Positions 18,583 to 27,353 are shown, counted from the first letter of the stretch. The stretch is DNA of 64,000 nt from Firmicutes bacterium UBA5774 (GCA_002418625.1 DIEM01000073.1:231-64230), one strand, 5' to 3'. Program-made: numbers and translations. Notes: a model not told the origin generated them from the letters alone.

Positions 18583-18602
18583 AAAGCAAAGGAGGGACAA
18601 CA

Positions 18603-18944
18603 ATGCCGGGACATAGAAAATTGGGCAGACCTACTGCGCACAGAAATGCGATGCTGAGAAATATTGTGACGGATCTTCTTAGGGAAGGCCGCATCACAAC
18701 GACTGAAATGCGAGCGAAAGAAGCCAGAAGAACTGCGGAAAAGATGATCACTTTGGGCAAGCGCGGCGATCTGCATGCCAGAAGACAAGTGCTGTCCTAT
18801 GTATACGATGAGGATGTCGTCAAGAAGCTTTTTGATGATATCGCACCAAAATACGCGGACCGAAACGGCGGATATACCAGGATCCTCAAGCTTGGCCCAA
18901 GACAGGGCGATAATGCGGAAATGGTATTTTTAGAGCTGGTATAA
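18603..18944 (+). CDS. rplQ: 50S ribosomal protein L17
   Basis: 113 residues. L17 sits at the tunnel exit near L32. [18 protein letters not shown] and the ending [19 protein letters not shown] are family signatures. It closes the ribosomal cluster, and a terminator follows 26 bases later. Confidence 0.98.
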   Translation: MPGHRKLGRPTAHRNAMLRNIVTDLLREGRITTTEMRAKEARRTAEKMITLGKRGDLHARRQVLSYVYDEDVVKKLFDDIAPKYADRNGGYTRILKLGPRQGDNAEMVFLELV

Positions 18945-18969
18945 GAGAGAATATCCATAAAAAATAAAA

Positions 18970-18996
18970 GCGGCCTTATTTCAAGGTCGTTTTTAT
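18970..18996 (+). terminator. Terminator of the ribosomal cluster
   Basis: CGGCCTT and AAGGTCG form a 7-bp stem (one G-T pair) around ATTTC, followed by TTTTTATTT. It separates rplQ from the next transcription unit. Confidence 0.8.
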
Positions 18997-19001
18997 TTGC
19001 G

Positions 19002-19030
19002 TTGTAAACAATACTGCCATAAGGTATAAT
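19002..19030 (+). promoter_or_regulatory. Promoter of the lipoprotein-ECF operon
   Basis: TTGTAA (19002-19007) lies 17 bases from a consensus TATAAT (19025-19030). It starts right after the rplQ terminator, so the ECF genes are not simply read through from the ribosomal operon, unlike the usual Firmicutes arrangement in which they follow rplQ without a lipoprotein. Confidence 0.75.
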
Positions 19031-19074
19031 ATTATGCAGTGGAACGTTCCAGCGATCCCGTATCGGAGGACTAT

Positions 19075-19977
19075 ATGAAAAAATGGGGAATAGCCGCAGC
19101 GTTGGTATTTTTACTGACGTCAGTCATCATCGGATGCGGCGCGAATAACGAAGAAATACAGAGTGGATTCATGCCGCTGGTCGAAAGCAAGGCAACGCCG
19201 GATTCCATCAGGACAGCGACTGAATATATAGATCGGAATATCGGTAAAACCGACCAGCAGGCGGGAAGCCTGATCCTAATTGCATATGAGGATTATCTGC
19301 TGAAATATCTGAATACCGATGCGGACTGGACTGCAATAGAGACGTTGTACCCATATTGGGACAGCGACTCGAAAACGCTCGATGCCGATAAAATCAAGAC
19401 GGATGAGGCAAAGAACCTCTATAGCGGGCTGACTGAAGCCGGCTTCAAGTTCATCAGCCGGGAAGGCACGGTAGAGCCGATCATTGATTACGGACTGCTG
19501 AATGACAAGTACGGCAGGCATACCACCGAGGCATTGCAAGAACTGTATGCGATCAAGACCATGGAATCGAGCCTGCCGATGGCCGAAGACGCCGCGCTGA
19601 TGATCAGCTGGGAAGAGCTGGCCATGAGAGCTTATTCTGTAGAACAGTATATCAAGACATTCGGGGAAGATCCCATGACGATCGAGGATGCTCGTTTTCT
19701 TTACGGAAATTATATCAATGCGATGATGCTCGGAATGAACAATACACCGATCTTCGATTATGAGACCGATCAATTTTCAGAGGACGCAAAAGCAGCCTAT
19801 GAAAGGTTTGTAAGAGAGCATCCCAAATCGACAACAGCCTGGATGCTGAGAGAATATATGTCCTATATCGCAAGCATCGATTACAGGATGGATTATAGCG
19901 ACCAAAGCCAAAGCAAGGCTTTTCTGGAAACCTGCTCCTGGCTTGTATCGGAGACAGGCAAGAAGGCCATGGAGTGA
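19075..19977 (+). CDS. Lipoprotein heading the ECF transporter operon
   Basis: 300 residues. A short signal peptide ends in a lipobox (Val-Ile-Ile-Gly-Cys, Cys21), so the mature protein should be lipid-anchored on the outer face of the membrane. The rest is acidic and helical with no family I recognise. CGGAGGA 5-6 bases before the ATG at 19075 decides the start over an in-frame ATG at 19039. It ends 3 bases before ecfA1, so it is very probably co-transcribed with the ATPases. ECF systems normally need no extracytoplasmic binding lipoprotein, which makes the position odd. It may act on the cell surface or simply share the promoter. Confidence 0.75.
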   Translation: MKKWGIAAALVFLLTSVIIGCGANNEEIQSGFMPLVESKATPDSIRTATEYIDRNIGKTDQQAGSLILIAYEDYLLKYLNTDADWTAIETLYPYWDSDSKTLDADKIKTDEAKNLYSGLTEAGFKFISREGTVEPIIDYGLLNDKYGRHTTEALQELYAIKTMESSLPMAEDAALMISWEELAMRAYSVEQYIKTFGEDPMTIEDARFLYGNYINAMMLGMNNTPIFDYETDQFSEDAKAAYERFVREHPKSTTAWMLREYMSYIASIDYRMDYSDQSQSKAFLETCSWLVSETGKKAME

Positions 19978-19980
19978 TTT

Positions 19981-20814
19981 ATGGATAATATCATAAGGAT
20001 CGAACATCTGATGTTTGAATATAAGCGCGATGAAGACAATCAACAGGTCAGCGCGCTGAACGATGTCTGCCTCGATATTAATAGAGGCAGTTTTACTGCT
20101 ATCATAGGCCATAATGGATCAGGCAAGTCCACTTTGGCGAAGAATATCAACGCACTGCTGCTGCCAAGCGGCGGAGCGGTCTATGTGAATGGGTTCGATA
20201 CCAGGGACGCAGACAGGCTTTGGGACATCAGGCAGACTGCCGGAATGGTCTTCCAGAACCCTGACAATCAGCTCGTTTCTTCCATAGTTGAGGATGATGT
20301 CGCTTTCGGGCCGGAAAATCTTGGCATCGAGCCGGCTGAAATACGGCGGCGCGTCGATGAATCCCTCTTATCGGTAGATATGTATGAACTCAGGAAAAAA
20401 GCGCCGCATCTGCTGTCCGGCGGACAGAAGCAGCGGGTCGCCATTGCGGGTGTCGTTGCGATGAAACCGGAATGCATCATACTTGATGAGCCGACAGCCA
20501 TGTTGGACCCGCACGGACGGCAGGAAGTGATGAACATTATAAAAAAACTGCACCGGGAGGGAATAACGATCATCCTGATCACGCATTTTATGGATGAGGC
20601 CGCCAAGGCTGAACGTGTCATCATCATGGATGACGGGAAAGTGAAATTGGACGGGAGCCCAGAGGATGTTTTCTCAAGGTTCGATGAGATCAAGAGCCTC
20701 GGACTGGACGTCCCGCTTGCGGCAGAGCTCGGACACCGGCTCAGGTGCAAGGGGATCGATGTGCCCAAAGAAGTGATAGATATAGAAAAGATGGTAGATT
20801 ATTTATGTCAATAA
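19981..20814 (+). CDS. ecfA1: ECF transporter ATPase A1
   Basis: 277 residues. One of two ATPases that drive energy-coupling-factor vitamin importers. Walker A GHNGSGKST is at residues 43-51, the Q-loop FQNPDNQL near 91-98, signature LSGGQ at 145-149 and Walker B ending Asp169-Glu170. The FQNPDNQ sequence and the C-terminal extension are typical of EcfA. It overlaps the next gene by 10 bases, which suggests coupled production of the two ATPases. Confidence 0.95.
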   Translation: MDNIIRIEHLMFEYKRDEDNQQVSALNDVCLDINRGSFTAIIGHNGSGKSTLAKNINALLLPSGGAVYVNGFDTRDADRLWDIRQTAGMVFQNPDNQLVSSIVEDDVAFGPENLGIEPAEIRRRVDESLLSVDMYELRKKAPHLLSGGQKQRVAIAGVVAMKPECIILDEPTAMLDPHGRQEVMNIIKKLHREGITIILITHFMDEAAKAERVIIMDDGKVKLDGSPEDVFSRFDEIKSLGLDVPLAAELGHRLRCKGIDVPKEVIDIEKMVDYLCQ

Positions 20815-21668
20815 GGGTTGAAAATCTGACGCATGTATATAGTGAGGGCATGCCATATGAAACGCTGGCGCTTTCCGACATCAGCTTTGAGATCGGGGAT
20901 GGCGAATTCGTAGGCATTATCGGGCATACGGGATCAGGAAAGTCGACACTGATCCAGCATTTGAACGGATTGCTGAAGCCGAAGTCCGGCAAGATATACA
21001 TAGGAGATAAGGATATAACATCGAAGGATATCAAGATGCGCGATATCAGGCGCAGGATAGGCCTTGTATTCCAGTATCCCGAATATCAGCTATTTGAAGA
21101 GACCGTTCATAAGGATGTCGCTTTCGGGCCGTTGAATCTCGGCCTGTCTCAGGAAGAGGCGGACAGCAGGGTCCGGGAGGCGATCGGCCTGGTAGGGCTG
21201 GATTATGAAGAGGTCGCGGACCGTTCTCCTTTTGATCTGTCAGGCGGGCAGAAAAGAAGGATCGCGATCGCCGGTGTGATCGCCATGAAGCCTGAAGTGC
21301 TGATCATGGACGAGCCGACAGCGGGCCTGGATCCGAAAGCGCATAAGGATATACTTTCGATGGTCAGAACGATCCATACAAGGGAAAACAATATAATAAT
21401 ACTCGTCTCTCATAATATGGGCGACATAGCGGAGCTTGCCGACAGGATCATCGTTATGGACCGGGGAAAGATCGCCATGATCGGATCGCCGAAAGAAGTG
21501 TATCGCGAGGCGGAGCTTATAGAAGGCGCCGGTCTCGGGCTTCCGCCTGTGATGCAGCTGATGAGGGAATTAAAGAAAAAAGGCGCCAGGGTTTCAGAGG
21601 ATGTTCTGACAATGGATGACGCCGAACGTGAGATTCTTCATTTCTTGAGGAGTAAAAAAAATGATTAG
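20805..21668 (+). CDS. ecfA2: ECF transporter ATPase A2
   Basis: 287 residues. Partner of EcfA1. Walker A GHTGSGKST is at 40-48, FQYPEYQLFEETV follows in the Q-loop, LSGGQ is at 145-149 and Walker B ends Asp169-Glu170. FQYPEYQLFE is the usual distinguishing feature of EcfA2. The frame is open upstream to 20745, but the ATG at 20805 gives the family N-terminus IRVENLTHVY and overlaps ecfA1. Its end overlaps ecfT by 8 bases. Confidence 0.95.
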   Translation: MSIRVENLTHVYSEGMPYETLALSDISFEIGDGEFVGIIGHTGSGKSTLIQHLNGLLKPKSGKIYIGDKDITSKDIKMRDIRRRIGLVFQYPEYQLFEETVHKDVAFGPLNLGLSQEEADSRVREAIGLVGLDYEEVADRSPFDLSGGQKRRIAIAGVIAMKPEVLIMDEPTAGLDPKAHKDILSMVRTIHTRENNIIILVSHNMGDIAELADRIIVMDRGKIAMIGSPKEVYREAELIEGAGLGLPPVMQLMRELKKKGARVSEDVLTMDDAEREILHFLRSKKND

Positions 21669-22470
21669 AGATATAACGCTGGGGCAGTATTATCCCGGAA
21701 ATTCACTGATACACAGGCTTGATCCCAGAGTCAAGATCATAGCGACGTTCCTGTTCGTTATCGAGTTATTCCTGGTTAATAATTTCAAGGGATATTTTGT
21801 GGCGATCGCTTTTCTTGCGGCAGTCATATTTATTGCCCGCATACCGCCGAAGTTCATATTCAAAGGATTGAAACCGATCTTTCTGATCATTGTGTTTACA
21901 TTCGGCATCAATATGTTCATGACGAAGGGAACGGTCATTTTCACCGCGGGTTTTATTCAAATAACGAGGGAAGGGCTGCATCAGGCGATCTTCATGGGAA
22001 GCAGGCTGATATTGCTGATCATCGGATCGTCGCTCCTGACGCTGGCCACCAAGCCGATCAATTTGACAGACGGCATCGAAAAGCTGCTTGATCCGCTCAA
22101 GCGGTTCGGTCTTCCTTCCCATGAGCTTGCGATGATGATGACGATCGCACTCCGTTTCATACCGACGCTGCTTGAAGAAACGGACAAGATCATGAAAGCC
22201 CAGATGGCGAGAGGCGCCGATTTTGAAAGCGGGAATCTCATCAACCGCGCAAAGAGCCTCATACCGCTGCTGGTTCCGCTGTTCATCAGCGCGTTTCGCA
22301 TTGCCCAGGATCTGGCCATGGCAATGGAGGCAAGATGCTATCGCGGCGGCGACAACAGGACGCGTATGAACGGCATGAAATTGAAGAAGATAGATATTGG
22401 GGCTGCCGTCGTTATTCTGGCCTTGCTTGCGGTGATGATCCTGCATGCGGCCGGGGTGATACTGTTGTGA
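21661..22470 (+). CDS. ecfT: ECF transporter transmembrane subunit T
   Basis: 269 residues with about six membrane segments. EcfT couples the ATPases to exchangeable substrate-binding S subunits. The N-terminal GQYYPGNSLIHRLDPRVKII motif is characteristic. The two coupling helices carry the Ala-Arg-Gly type motifs, KAQMARGADF and MEARCYRGG, that contact the ATPase grooves. Overlap with ecfA2 indicates translational coupling. Confidence 0.95.
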   Translation: MIRDITLGQYYPGNSLIHRLDPRVKIIATFLFVIELFLVNNFKGYFVAIAFLAAVIFIARIPPKFIFKGLKPIFLIIVFTFGINMFMTKGTVIFTAGFIQITREGLHQAIFMGSRLILLIIGSSLLTLATKPINLTDGIEKLLDPLKRFGLPSHELAMMMTIALRFIPTLLEETDKIMKAQMARGADFESGNLINRAKSLIPLLVPLFISAFRIAQDLAMAMEARCYRGGDNRTRMNGMKLKKIDIGAAVVILALLAVMILHAAGVILL

Positions 22471-22523
22471 GAAAAGCATGGCGGCCTGAAGATAAATAAA
22501 GCAAATCGCAAGGAGAATGAAAC

Positions 22524-23012
22524 ATGAAGCTGACAGGTATGAAAAACACGAGATTTTTGGTCCAAGCGGCCATTATTGCGGCAATCTATGCCGCGCTGAC
22601 CATCGCGCTGATGCCGATCAGTTATGGCGTCATGCAGATCCGCGTATCGGAGGCGCTCACTGTCCTTCCGTTTTTTACGCCGGCTGCGATCCCGGGACTT
22701 TTTGTCGGATGCCTGATCGCGAATATCATTGGCCCCAATGGCCTTATGGATATCATTCTGGGAAGCGGGGCGACGCTCATTGCGGCGGTGGGGTCGTATT
22801 ATTTGAGAAAGAGGCCCGCCTTTGTGCCATTGCCGCCTGTGGTTGTGAATGCAGTCGTTATCGGCGCGATGCTGTATTATCTTTATGACGTTCCATCGCT
22901 GATCATGTGCGTGCTGTGGGTCGGCGCCGGCCAGCTTATTGCCTGTTACGGGATCGGGTATCCGCTTATGCGATACATGAAAAAATATCAATCGATTTTT
23001 GATCTTAACTAA
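22524..23012 (+). CDS. queT: QueT-family ECF substrate-binding subunit (queuosine precursor)
   Basis: 162 residues, five or six membrane helices. The segment QIRVSEALTVLPFFTPAAIP is the hallmark of the QueT family (formerly DUF988), the S subunit linked to uptake of queuosine precursors such as preQ1. Being the only S-subunit gene directly beside ecfAAT, it may be one of several that share the module. AAGGAG precedes the ATG. I see no preQ1 riboswitch upstream. The substrate is inferred from the family only. Confidence 0.8.
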   Translation: MKLTGMKNTRFLVQAAIIAAIYAALTIALMPISYGVMQIRVSEALTVLPFFTPAAIPGLFVGCLIANIIGPNGLMDIILGSGATLIAAVGSYYLRKRPAFVPLPPVVVNAVVIGAMLYYLYDVPSLIMCVLWVGAGQLIACYGIGYPLMRYMKKYQSIFDLN

Positions 23013-23026
23013 AGGAGGCCAGGGGA

Positions 23027-23488
23027 ATGGGCGTTGAAATCAGAATATACAAAGCGGACAGGAGGCTTGAATTCCTGATAGACGGCGAAATCAAAAGAAT
23101 ATTCAGGGTCGGGCTGGGCTTTACACCGGCCGGCGGCAAATGCCGGGAAGGTGATGGCAGGACTCCCGAGGGGGGGTACTATATCTGCACGAGGAATCTG
23201 CAAAGCAAGTTTACGCTTTTTCTGGGCATCAGCTATCCCAATTCGGAGGATGCCGCCAGAGGGTTTGAACGCGGCATCATTGGGCAGGAGGAGCTTGAAA
23301 GGATCAATTCAGCGATTTCCGCTCGAAAAAGGCCGGACTGGGATACCCAGCTTGGCGGCCAGATCGGCATTCATGGGAAAGGAAATTCCTTTGATTGGAC
23401 AGCGGGCTGCGTGGCGCTTGATGATGCCGATATCATGTTTCTTTGGGATCATACTCAACTTGGGGATCCGGTATTCATCTATGCATAA
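23027..23488 (+). CDS. L,D-transpeptidase (YkuD) domain protein
   Basis: 153 residues, essentially one YkuD catalytic domain. The catalytic motif is intact: His116-Gly117 in GIHGKG and Cys128 in WTAGCVAL, with GDGRTPEGGYYI upstream as in the family. Such enzymes form 3-3 cross-links in peptidoglycan or attach proteins to it, outside the membrane. No signal peptide, membrane helix or LysM domain is visible in this copy, and the GGAGG binding site fixes the start at 23027, so how it would reach the wall is unclear. It follows queT by 14 bases and may share its transcript. Confidence 0.85.
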   Translation: MGVEIRIYKADRRLEFLIDGEIKRIFRVGLGFTPAGGKCREGDGRTPEGGYYICTRNLQSKFTLFLGISYPNSEDAARGFERGIIGQEELERINSAISARKRPDWDTQLGGQIGIHGKGNSFDWTAGCVALDDADIMFLWDHTQLGDPVFIYA

Positions 23489-23508
23489 AATTCATTTTTA
23501 ACTTGCCA

Positions 23509-23533
23509 ATCGAATCTTCCCGCCAAATTCGAT
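23509..23533 (+). terminator. Hairpin after the YkuD gene
   Basis: ATCGAAT (23509-23515) pairs with ATTCGAT (23527-23533) around an 11-base loop. No T-run follows directly, so termination is uncertain. Confidence 0.35.
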
Positions 23534-23569
23534 ACATAAAAAAACAAGCCTTTTAATGCTACAAAGTGG

Positions 23570-23602
23570 TTGCCATTTCAAATTCGTTACTATATATTGT
23601 AA
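23570..23602 (+). promoter_or_regulatory. nrdD promoter overlapped by a NrdR box
   Basis: TTGCCA (23570-23575) and TATATT (23593-23598) are 17 bases apart. The -10 lies inside TTACTATATATTGTAA (23587-23602), which contains the core ACTATATATTGT of the NrdR consensus (acaCwAtATaTwGtgt). NrdR with dATP bound represses ribonucleotide reductase genes, and blocking the -10 is the expected mode. A second box one to three helical turns upstream, common in other species, is only weakly suggested near 23560-23571. Confidence 0.7.
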
Positions 23603-23636
23603 CTATGAGAAATTTAACAACAAGGGAGTGTATGGA

Positions 23637-25832
23637 ATGGGTATGAGCAAGGTTCAGAAAAGAAACGGCGAAATCGTTGATTTTGATATAGCTAAAATTA
23701 AGAATGCCATATTCGCAGCGGCCAAGGCATGTGACGGCAATGACGAAGTTGAATCGGAACGTCTCGCAAAAATGACGCATGAGATCGTTAAAGAGACATA
23801 CAGCGCCAGTATACCTTCAGTTGAAGACATACAGGATATTGTTGAGAAGGTCCTTATTGAAGAAGGGCATGCCAAGACGGCGAAGGCTTATATATTATAT
23901 AGAAATGAAAGAGAACAGATCCGAACATTCAACAACCTGTACATGGACGCTGAGCGCATGATCGAGGAATACGTCAAGCTCGATGACTGGAGAGTCAATG
24001 AAAACTCCAATATGGGTTATTCCCTTCAAGGCTTGAACAATCATATCGTTGAAAGCATCACCCAGAAATACTGGCTGAATAAAATATATCGAAAAGAGAT
24101 CCGGGATGCCCATATCAGGGGGGATCTGCATATCCACGACCTGGGCTTGCTGGCCCCATATTGCTGCGGCTGGGATCTCGAGGCGTTTCTGATCCATGGC
24201 TTCAAGGGAGCCAAGGGAAAGGTCGAATCCAAGCCGCCGAAGCATTTTGAATCAGCGCTCATGCAAATCGCCAATCTGCTTTTCACCCTGCAAGGTGAAT
24301 CGGCCGGAGCGCAGGCAGTCTCCAGCATCGATACCTATCTTGCGCCATTTATATATTATGACAAGATGGACTATAAGCAGGTCAAGAAAGCAATCCAGCG
24401 CTTCATCTATAATTTGAATGTGCCTACACGTGTCGGTTTCCAGACGCCATTCACGAATATCACGCTTGACATCGTTCCTCATCCAACGCTTAAGAGCCAG
24501 GGTGTGATGATCGGCGGAAAGATGATGGACAAGACCTATGGTGAATTTCAGAAGGAAATGGACATGTTCAATATCGCCTACAGTGAAGTGATGATGGAAG
24601 GCGATGGCGCGGGGAGAGCGTTCAGTTTTCCGATTCCGACAGTAAATATAACCCATGATTTTCCGTGGGATTCAGAGCCGGTCAACATGATCATGGAAAT
24701 GACCCGGAAATTCGGGACGCCTTATTTTGCCAACTTCCTGAATTCCGACCTCTCTCCGGAGGATGTGCGTTCCATGTGCTGTCGATTAAGACTCGACAAC
24801 AGAGAGCTGCGCCATAGGGGCGGAGGCTTGTTTGGCGCCAATCCGCTGACGGGATCCATAAATGTCGTGACGCTCAATATGGCGAGAATCGGTTACAATT
24901 CCGAGACGGTGGTGGATTTCAAAAAACGCGTCAGGCAGCTCATGGAGTATGCAAAGGAAATCTGCGACCAGAAACGCAAAATGCTTGAAGAATATATGGA
25001 GGCGGGGCTTTATCCGTACTCGAAATTCTATCTTCAGGGCATCAAGGACAGGACAGGGGAATATTTCAAAAACCATTTTTCAACGATTGGATTGAACGGC
25101 ATGAACGAAGCTTGCCTGAATTTGCTGAAAAAGGACATAGCTTCCGAGGAGGGCAATGAGTTCGCTGTTGAAATCATGGAATTCATGAATAAAGTGATCA
25201 GGATATTCCAGGAGGAGACAGGAAGCCTTTGGAATCTTGAAGCATCGCCTGCGGAGGGCACGAGCTATCGCTTTGCGCGGCTCGACAAGAAGATGTATCC
25301 GACGATCATTTCCCAAGGGGAGAATGAGCCGTACTATACAAATTCCACCCAGTTGCCGGTCGGTTGCACGGACGATATATTCGAGGCGATCGAAAAGCAG
25401 GAGAAGCTCCAGACATTATATACAGGCGGCACTGTGCTGCATGGATTCATCGGGGAGCAGATCGACAATGTTGAGATCTGCAAGGTTTTCATCAAGAAGA
25501 TCATGGAAAACACAAGGATTCCATATATAACCGTTACACCGACATTTTCGATTTGCAACGATCATGGCTATCTGGCCGGGGAGCAGTTCAAATGCCCTAT
25601 CTGCGGCAAGGACGCGGAGGTGTGGACCAGGGTCGTTGGCTTCCATCGGCCTGTGCAGGCATGGAACAAGGGCAAAAAGGAAGAATATCATGACCGGAAG
25701 GAATTCTCGGTCGCCGGCAGCCTTGGCATCAAGGAGGAGAATAAAAAGCCGCGCGCGAAGAAGGCGGCGGTTTACATTCCCGAAAATGAGGACTTGGCTT
25801 GTGTTGAAGCCGAGAACGCGAAGGTTGGCTGA
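23637..25832 (+). CDS. nrdD: Anaerobic ribonucleoside-triphosphate reductase
   Basis: 731 residues. Class III reductase: makes dNTPs from NTPs using a glycyl radical, with formate as usual reductant. An ATP-cone (about residues 3-92) gives allosteric control. The radical glycine is Gly668 in TRVVGFHR, with the zinc cysteines just before it in CNDHGY and CPICG. The frame extends upstream to 23556, but AAGGGAG (23622-23628) and the family N-terminus support 23637. A 63-residue tail follows the radical glycine, Lys/Glu-rich and longer than in textbook NrdD. nrdG follows 38 bases later. Confidence 0.95.
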   Translation: MGMSKVQKRNGEIVDFDIAKIKNAIFAAAKACDGNDEVESERLAKMTHEIVKETYSASIPSVEDIQDIVEKVLIEEGHAKTAKAYILYRNEREQIRTFNNLYMDAERMIEEYVKLDDWRVNENSNMGYSLQGLNNHIVESITQKYWLNKIYRKEIRDAHIRGDLHIHDLGLLAPYCCGWDLEAFLIHGFKGAKGKVESKPPKHFESALMQIANLLFTLQGESAGAQAVSSIDTYLAPFIYYDKMDYKQVKKAIQRFIYNLNVPTRVGFQTPFTNITLDIVPHPTLKSQGVMIGGKMMDKTYGEFQKEMDMFNIAYSEVMMEGDGAGRAFSFPIPTVNITHDFPWDSEPVNMIMEMTRKFGTPYFANFLNSDLSPEDVRSMCCRLRLDNRELRHRGGGLFGANPLTGSINVVTLNMARIGYNSETVVDFKKRVRQLMEYAKEICDQKRKMLEEYMEAGLYPYSKFYLQGIKDRTGEYFKNHFSTIGLNGMNEACLNLLKKDIASEEGNEFAVEIMEFMNKVIRIFQEETGSLWNLEASPAEGTSYRFARLDKKMYPTIISQGENEPYYTNSTQLPVGCTDDIFEAIEKQEKLQTLYTGGTVLHGFIGEQIDNVEICKVFIKKIMENTRIPYITVTPTFSICNDHGYLAGEQFKCPICGKDAEVWTRVVGFHRPVQAWNKGKKEEYHDRKEFSVAGSLGIKEENKKPRAKKAAVYIPENEDLACVEAENAKVG

Positions 25833-25870
25833 GGGAGCCTGAATAGGCGGTCAGGCCGAAGGACGGGATA

Positions 25871-26566
25871 ATGAAAGTATTGGGAATGGTAAAGTCATCG
25901 TTGATAGATTTCCCCCAAAAGGCATCCACCGTATTATTTCTCGGTGGATGCAATTTTAGGTGCAGCTACTGCCACAATCCGGATATCGTCAACGGGAGAG
26001 GCGAAGCGTTGAATGTCGATGAGATACTGGGTTTCCTTGAAAAACGAAAGAAATACCTGGATGGCGTCGTCATTTCCGGAGGAGAGCCGACGCTTCACAG
26101 CGATCTGCGTGAACTCATCCTGAGAATCAGAGCGCTGGGTTATGCGATCAAGCTCGACACCAACGGCACCAGGCCGGACATGATCAAATCGCTTATTGAC
26201 GATGGGCTTCTTGATTATATCGCCATGGACATCAAGGCGCCTTGGTCGAAATATACAGATGTGATATGTGTTCCTGAAGGAAATGGTGTCAATATCTCTT
26301 TAATCAGGGAGAGTGTCCGCATAATCATGGACAGTGATGTGGACTATGAATTCAGGACGACACTTTGCAGGGAACTTTTCAATGAGGACGACATTTTGCA
26401 GATGGCGGAGATGGTCCGCGGCGCAAAAAAATACTGTCTGCAGCGATTCAGAGACCCTGGAGAGGTACTTGGAGACCACACGGCGCTTTCGGCATTCTCT
26501 GAAGCCGAAATGAGGGCATTGGCCGCTATTGCCGGGCGATATGTCGACTGTGTGGCCGTCAGGTGA
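25871..26566 (+). CDS. nrdG: Anaerobic ribonucleotide reductase activating protein (radical SAM)
   Basis: 231 residues. A radical SAM enzyme expected to install the glycyl radical on NrdD. The [4Fe-4S] cysteines Cys27, Cys31 and Cys34 lie in CNFRCSYCHN, and ISGGEPTL forms the SAM-binding GGE motif. It is longer than E. coli NrdG (154 residues) and belongs to the clostridial NrdG2-like group. It sits directly after nrdD, which supports the assignment. Confidence 0.9.
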   Translation: MKVLGMVKSSLIDFPQKASTVLFLGGCNFRCSYCHNPDIVNGRGEALNVDEILGFLEKRKKYLDGVVISGGEPTLHSDLRELILRIRALGYAIKLDTNGTRPDMIKSLIDDGLLDYIAMDIKAPWSKYTDVICVPEGNGVNISLIRESVRIIMDSDVDYEFRTTLCRELFNEDDILQMAEMVRGAKKYCLQRFRDPGEVLGDHTALSAFSEAEMRALAAIAGRYVDCVAVR

Positions 26567-26590
26567 ATATGACTGATAAGGACGGCGGAA

Positions 26591-27232
26591 ATGAGACAGA
26601 GAAAAATCAGGAATGAGGAAGAAAAGTTGGCGGCACTGGCTGGCCATATGACCCGTGAGCCGATGAGCATTCGTGGCAGCTGGCGCCAATATTTCGGGAA
26701 CGACGAGCCTATTTATATTGAAATCGGCTGCGGAAAGGGTCAATTCGCGTTGACGATGGCCGCGCTGCATCCTGAGAATAATTATATTGCGGTCGAGGGA
26801 CAGGGCAGCGTGATCCTTCGCGCTTTGGAAAAAGCCAAAAAGTCCGGCTTGTCAAATATCGTATTCATGAATGAATTCATCAGGGATATCGAAGAATATT
26901 TCGACGAATCAGAATTGTCGGGCGTTTATTTGAATTTCAGCGATCCATGGCCAAAAGACAGGCATGCGAAGCGGAGATTGACCCATGCGGATTATCTGGA
27001 CGGCTACAAGAGGATTCTGAAACCGGAAAGCGCCATCGAATTCAAGACGGATAATGACGGGCTCTTTGCGTTCACATTGGAGGAATTCATAGCCTGCGGG
27101 CTTGAAATCATCGAATCGACTTCGGATTTGCACGGCAGCGCGCTGCCAGCGCGGCTGGCCACGACAGAATATGAAGACAAATTTGTCAAGCAGGGCAAGC
27201 ATATCAATTACTGCAAGGCGAAAGTCCTTTAA
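26591..27232 (+). CDS. trmB: tRNA (guanine-N7-)-methyltransferase
   Basis: 213 residues. It methylates G46 in the variable loop of tRNA using SAM. IEIGCGKGQFALTMA is the SAM site. NFSDPWPKDRHAKRRLTH is the conserved substrate motif, and FKTDNDGLFAFTLE is also typical. AAGGACGG lies upstream of the ATG. It is probably transcribed with nrdG (24-base gap) and is followed by a large two-way hairpin. Confidence 0.95.
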   Translation: MRQRKIRNEEEKLAALAGHMTREPMSIRGSWRQYFGNDEPIYIEIGCGKGQFALTMAALHPENNYIAVEGQGSVILRALEKAKKSGLSNIVFMNEFIRDIEEYFDESELSGVYLNFSDPWPKDRHAKRRLTHADYLDGYKRILKPESAIEFKTDNDGLFAFTLEEFIACGLEIIESTSDLHGSALPARLATTEYEDKFVKQGKHINYCKAKVL

Positions 27233-27240
27233 GGGATACA

Positions 27241-27323
27241 AAAGACACCGCCCGGGCAATGGCGCCGGCTCCCGGTCGGGATCCGACTGCGCCATCTCTT
27301 CGCTGCCCGGAGACGGTGTCTTT
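27241..27323. terminator. Long nested two-way terminator hairpin
   Basis: AAAGACACCG (27241-27250) pairs with CGGTGTCTTT (27314-27323). Inside, CCGGGC can pair with GCCCGG and ATGGCGC with GCGCCAT, giving an interrupted stem of some 80 bases. A-run and T-run flank both ends, so it can stop trmB from the left and the GrdX-like gene from the right. Confidence 0.8.
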
Positions 27324-27353
27324 CATTTGGTGTTTGAATCAGGCTGTTTGAAT

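Noticed and set aside
21766..22479. Antisense ORF over ecfT
   Set aside because: It has His/Gln/Arg-rich composition from reversed codons and no binding site, opposite a certain gene.
22470..22523. preQ1 riboswitch before queT
   Set aside because: The gap is only 53 bases and lacks the preQ1-I hairpin and A-rich tail pattern.
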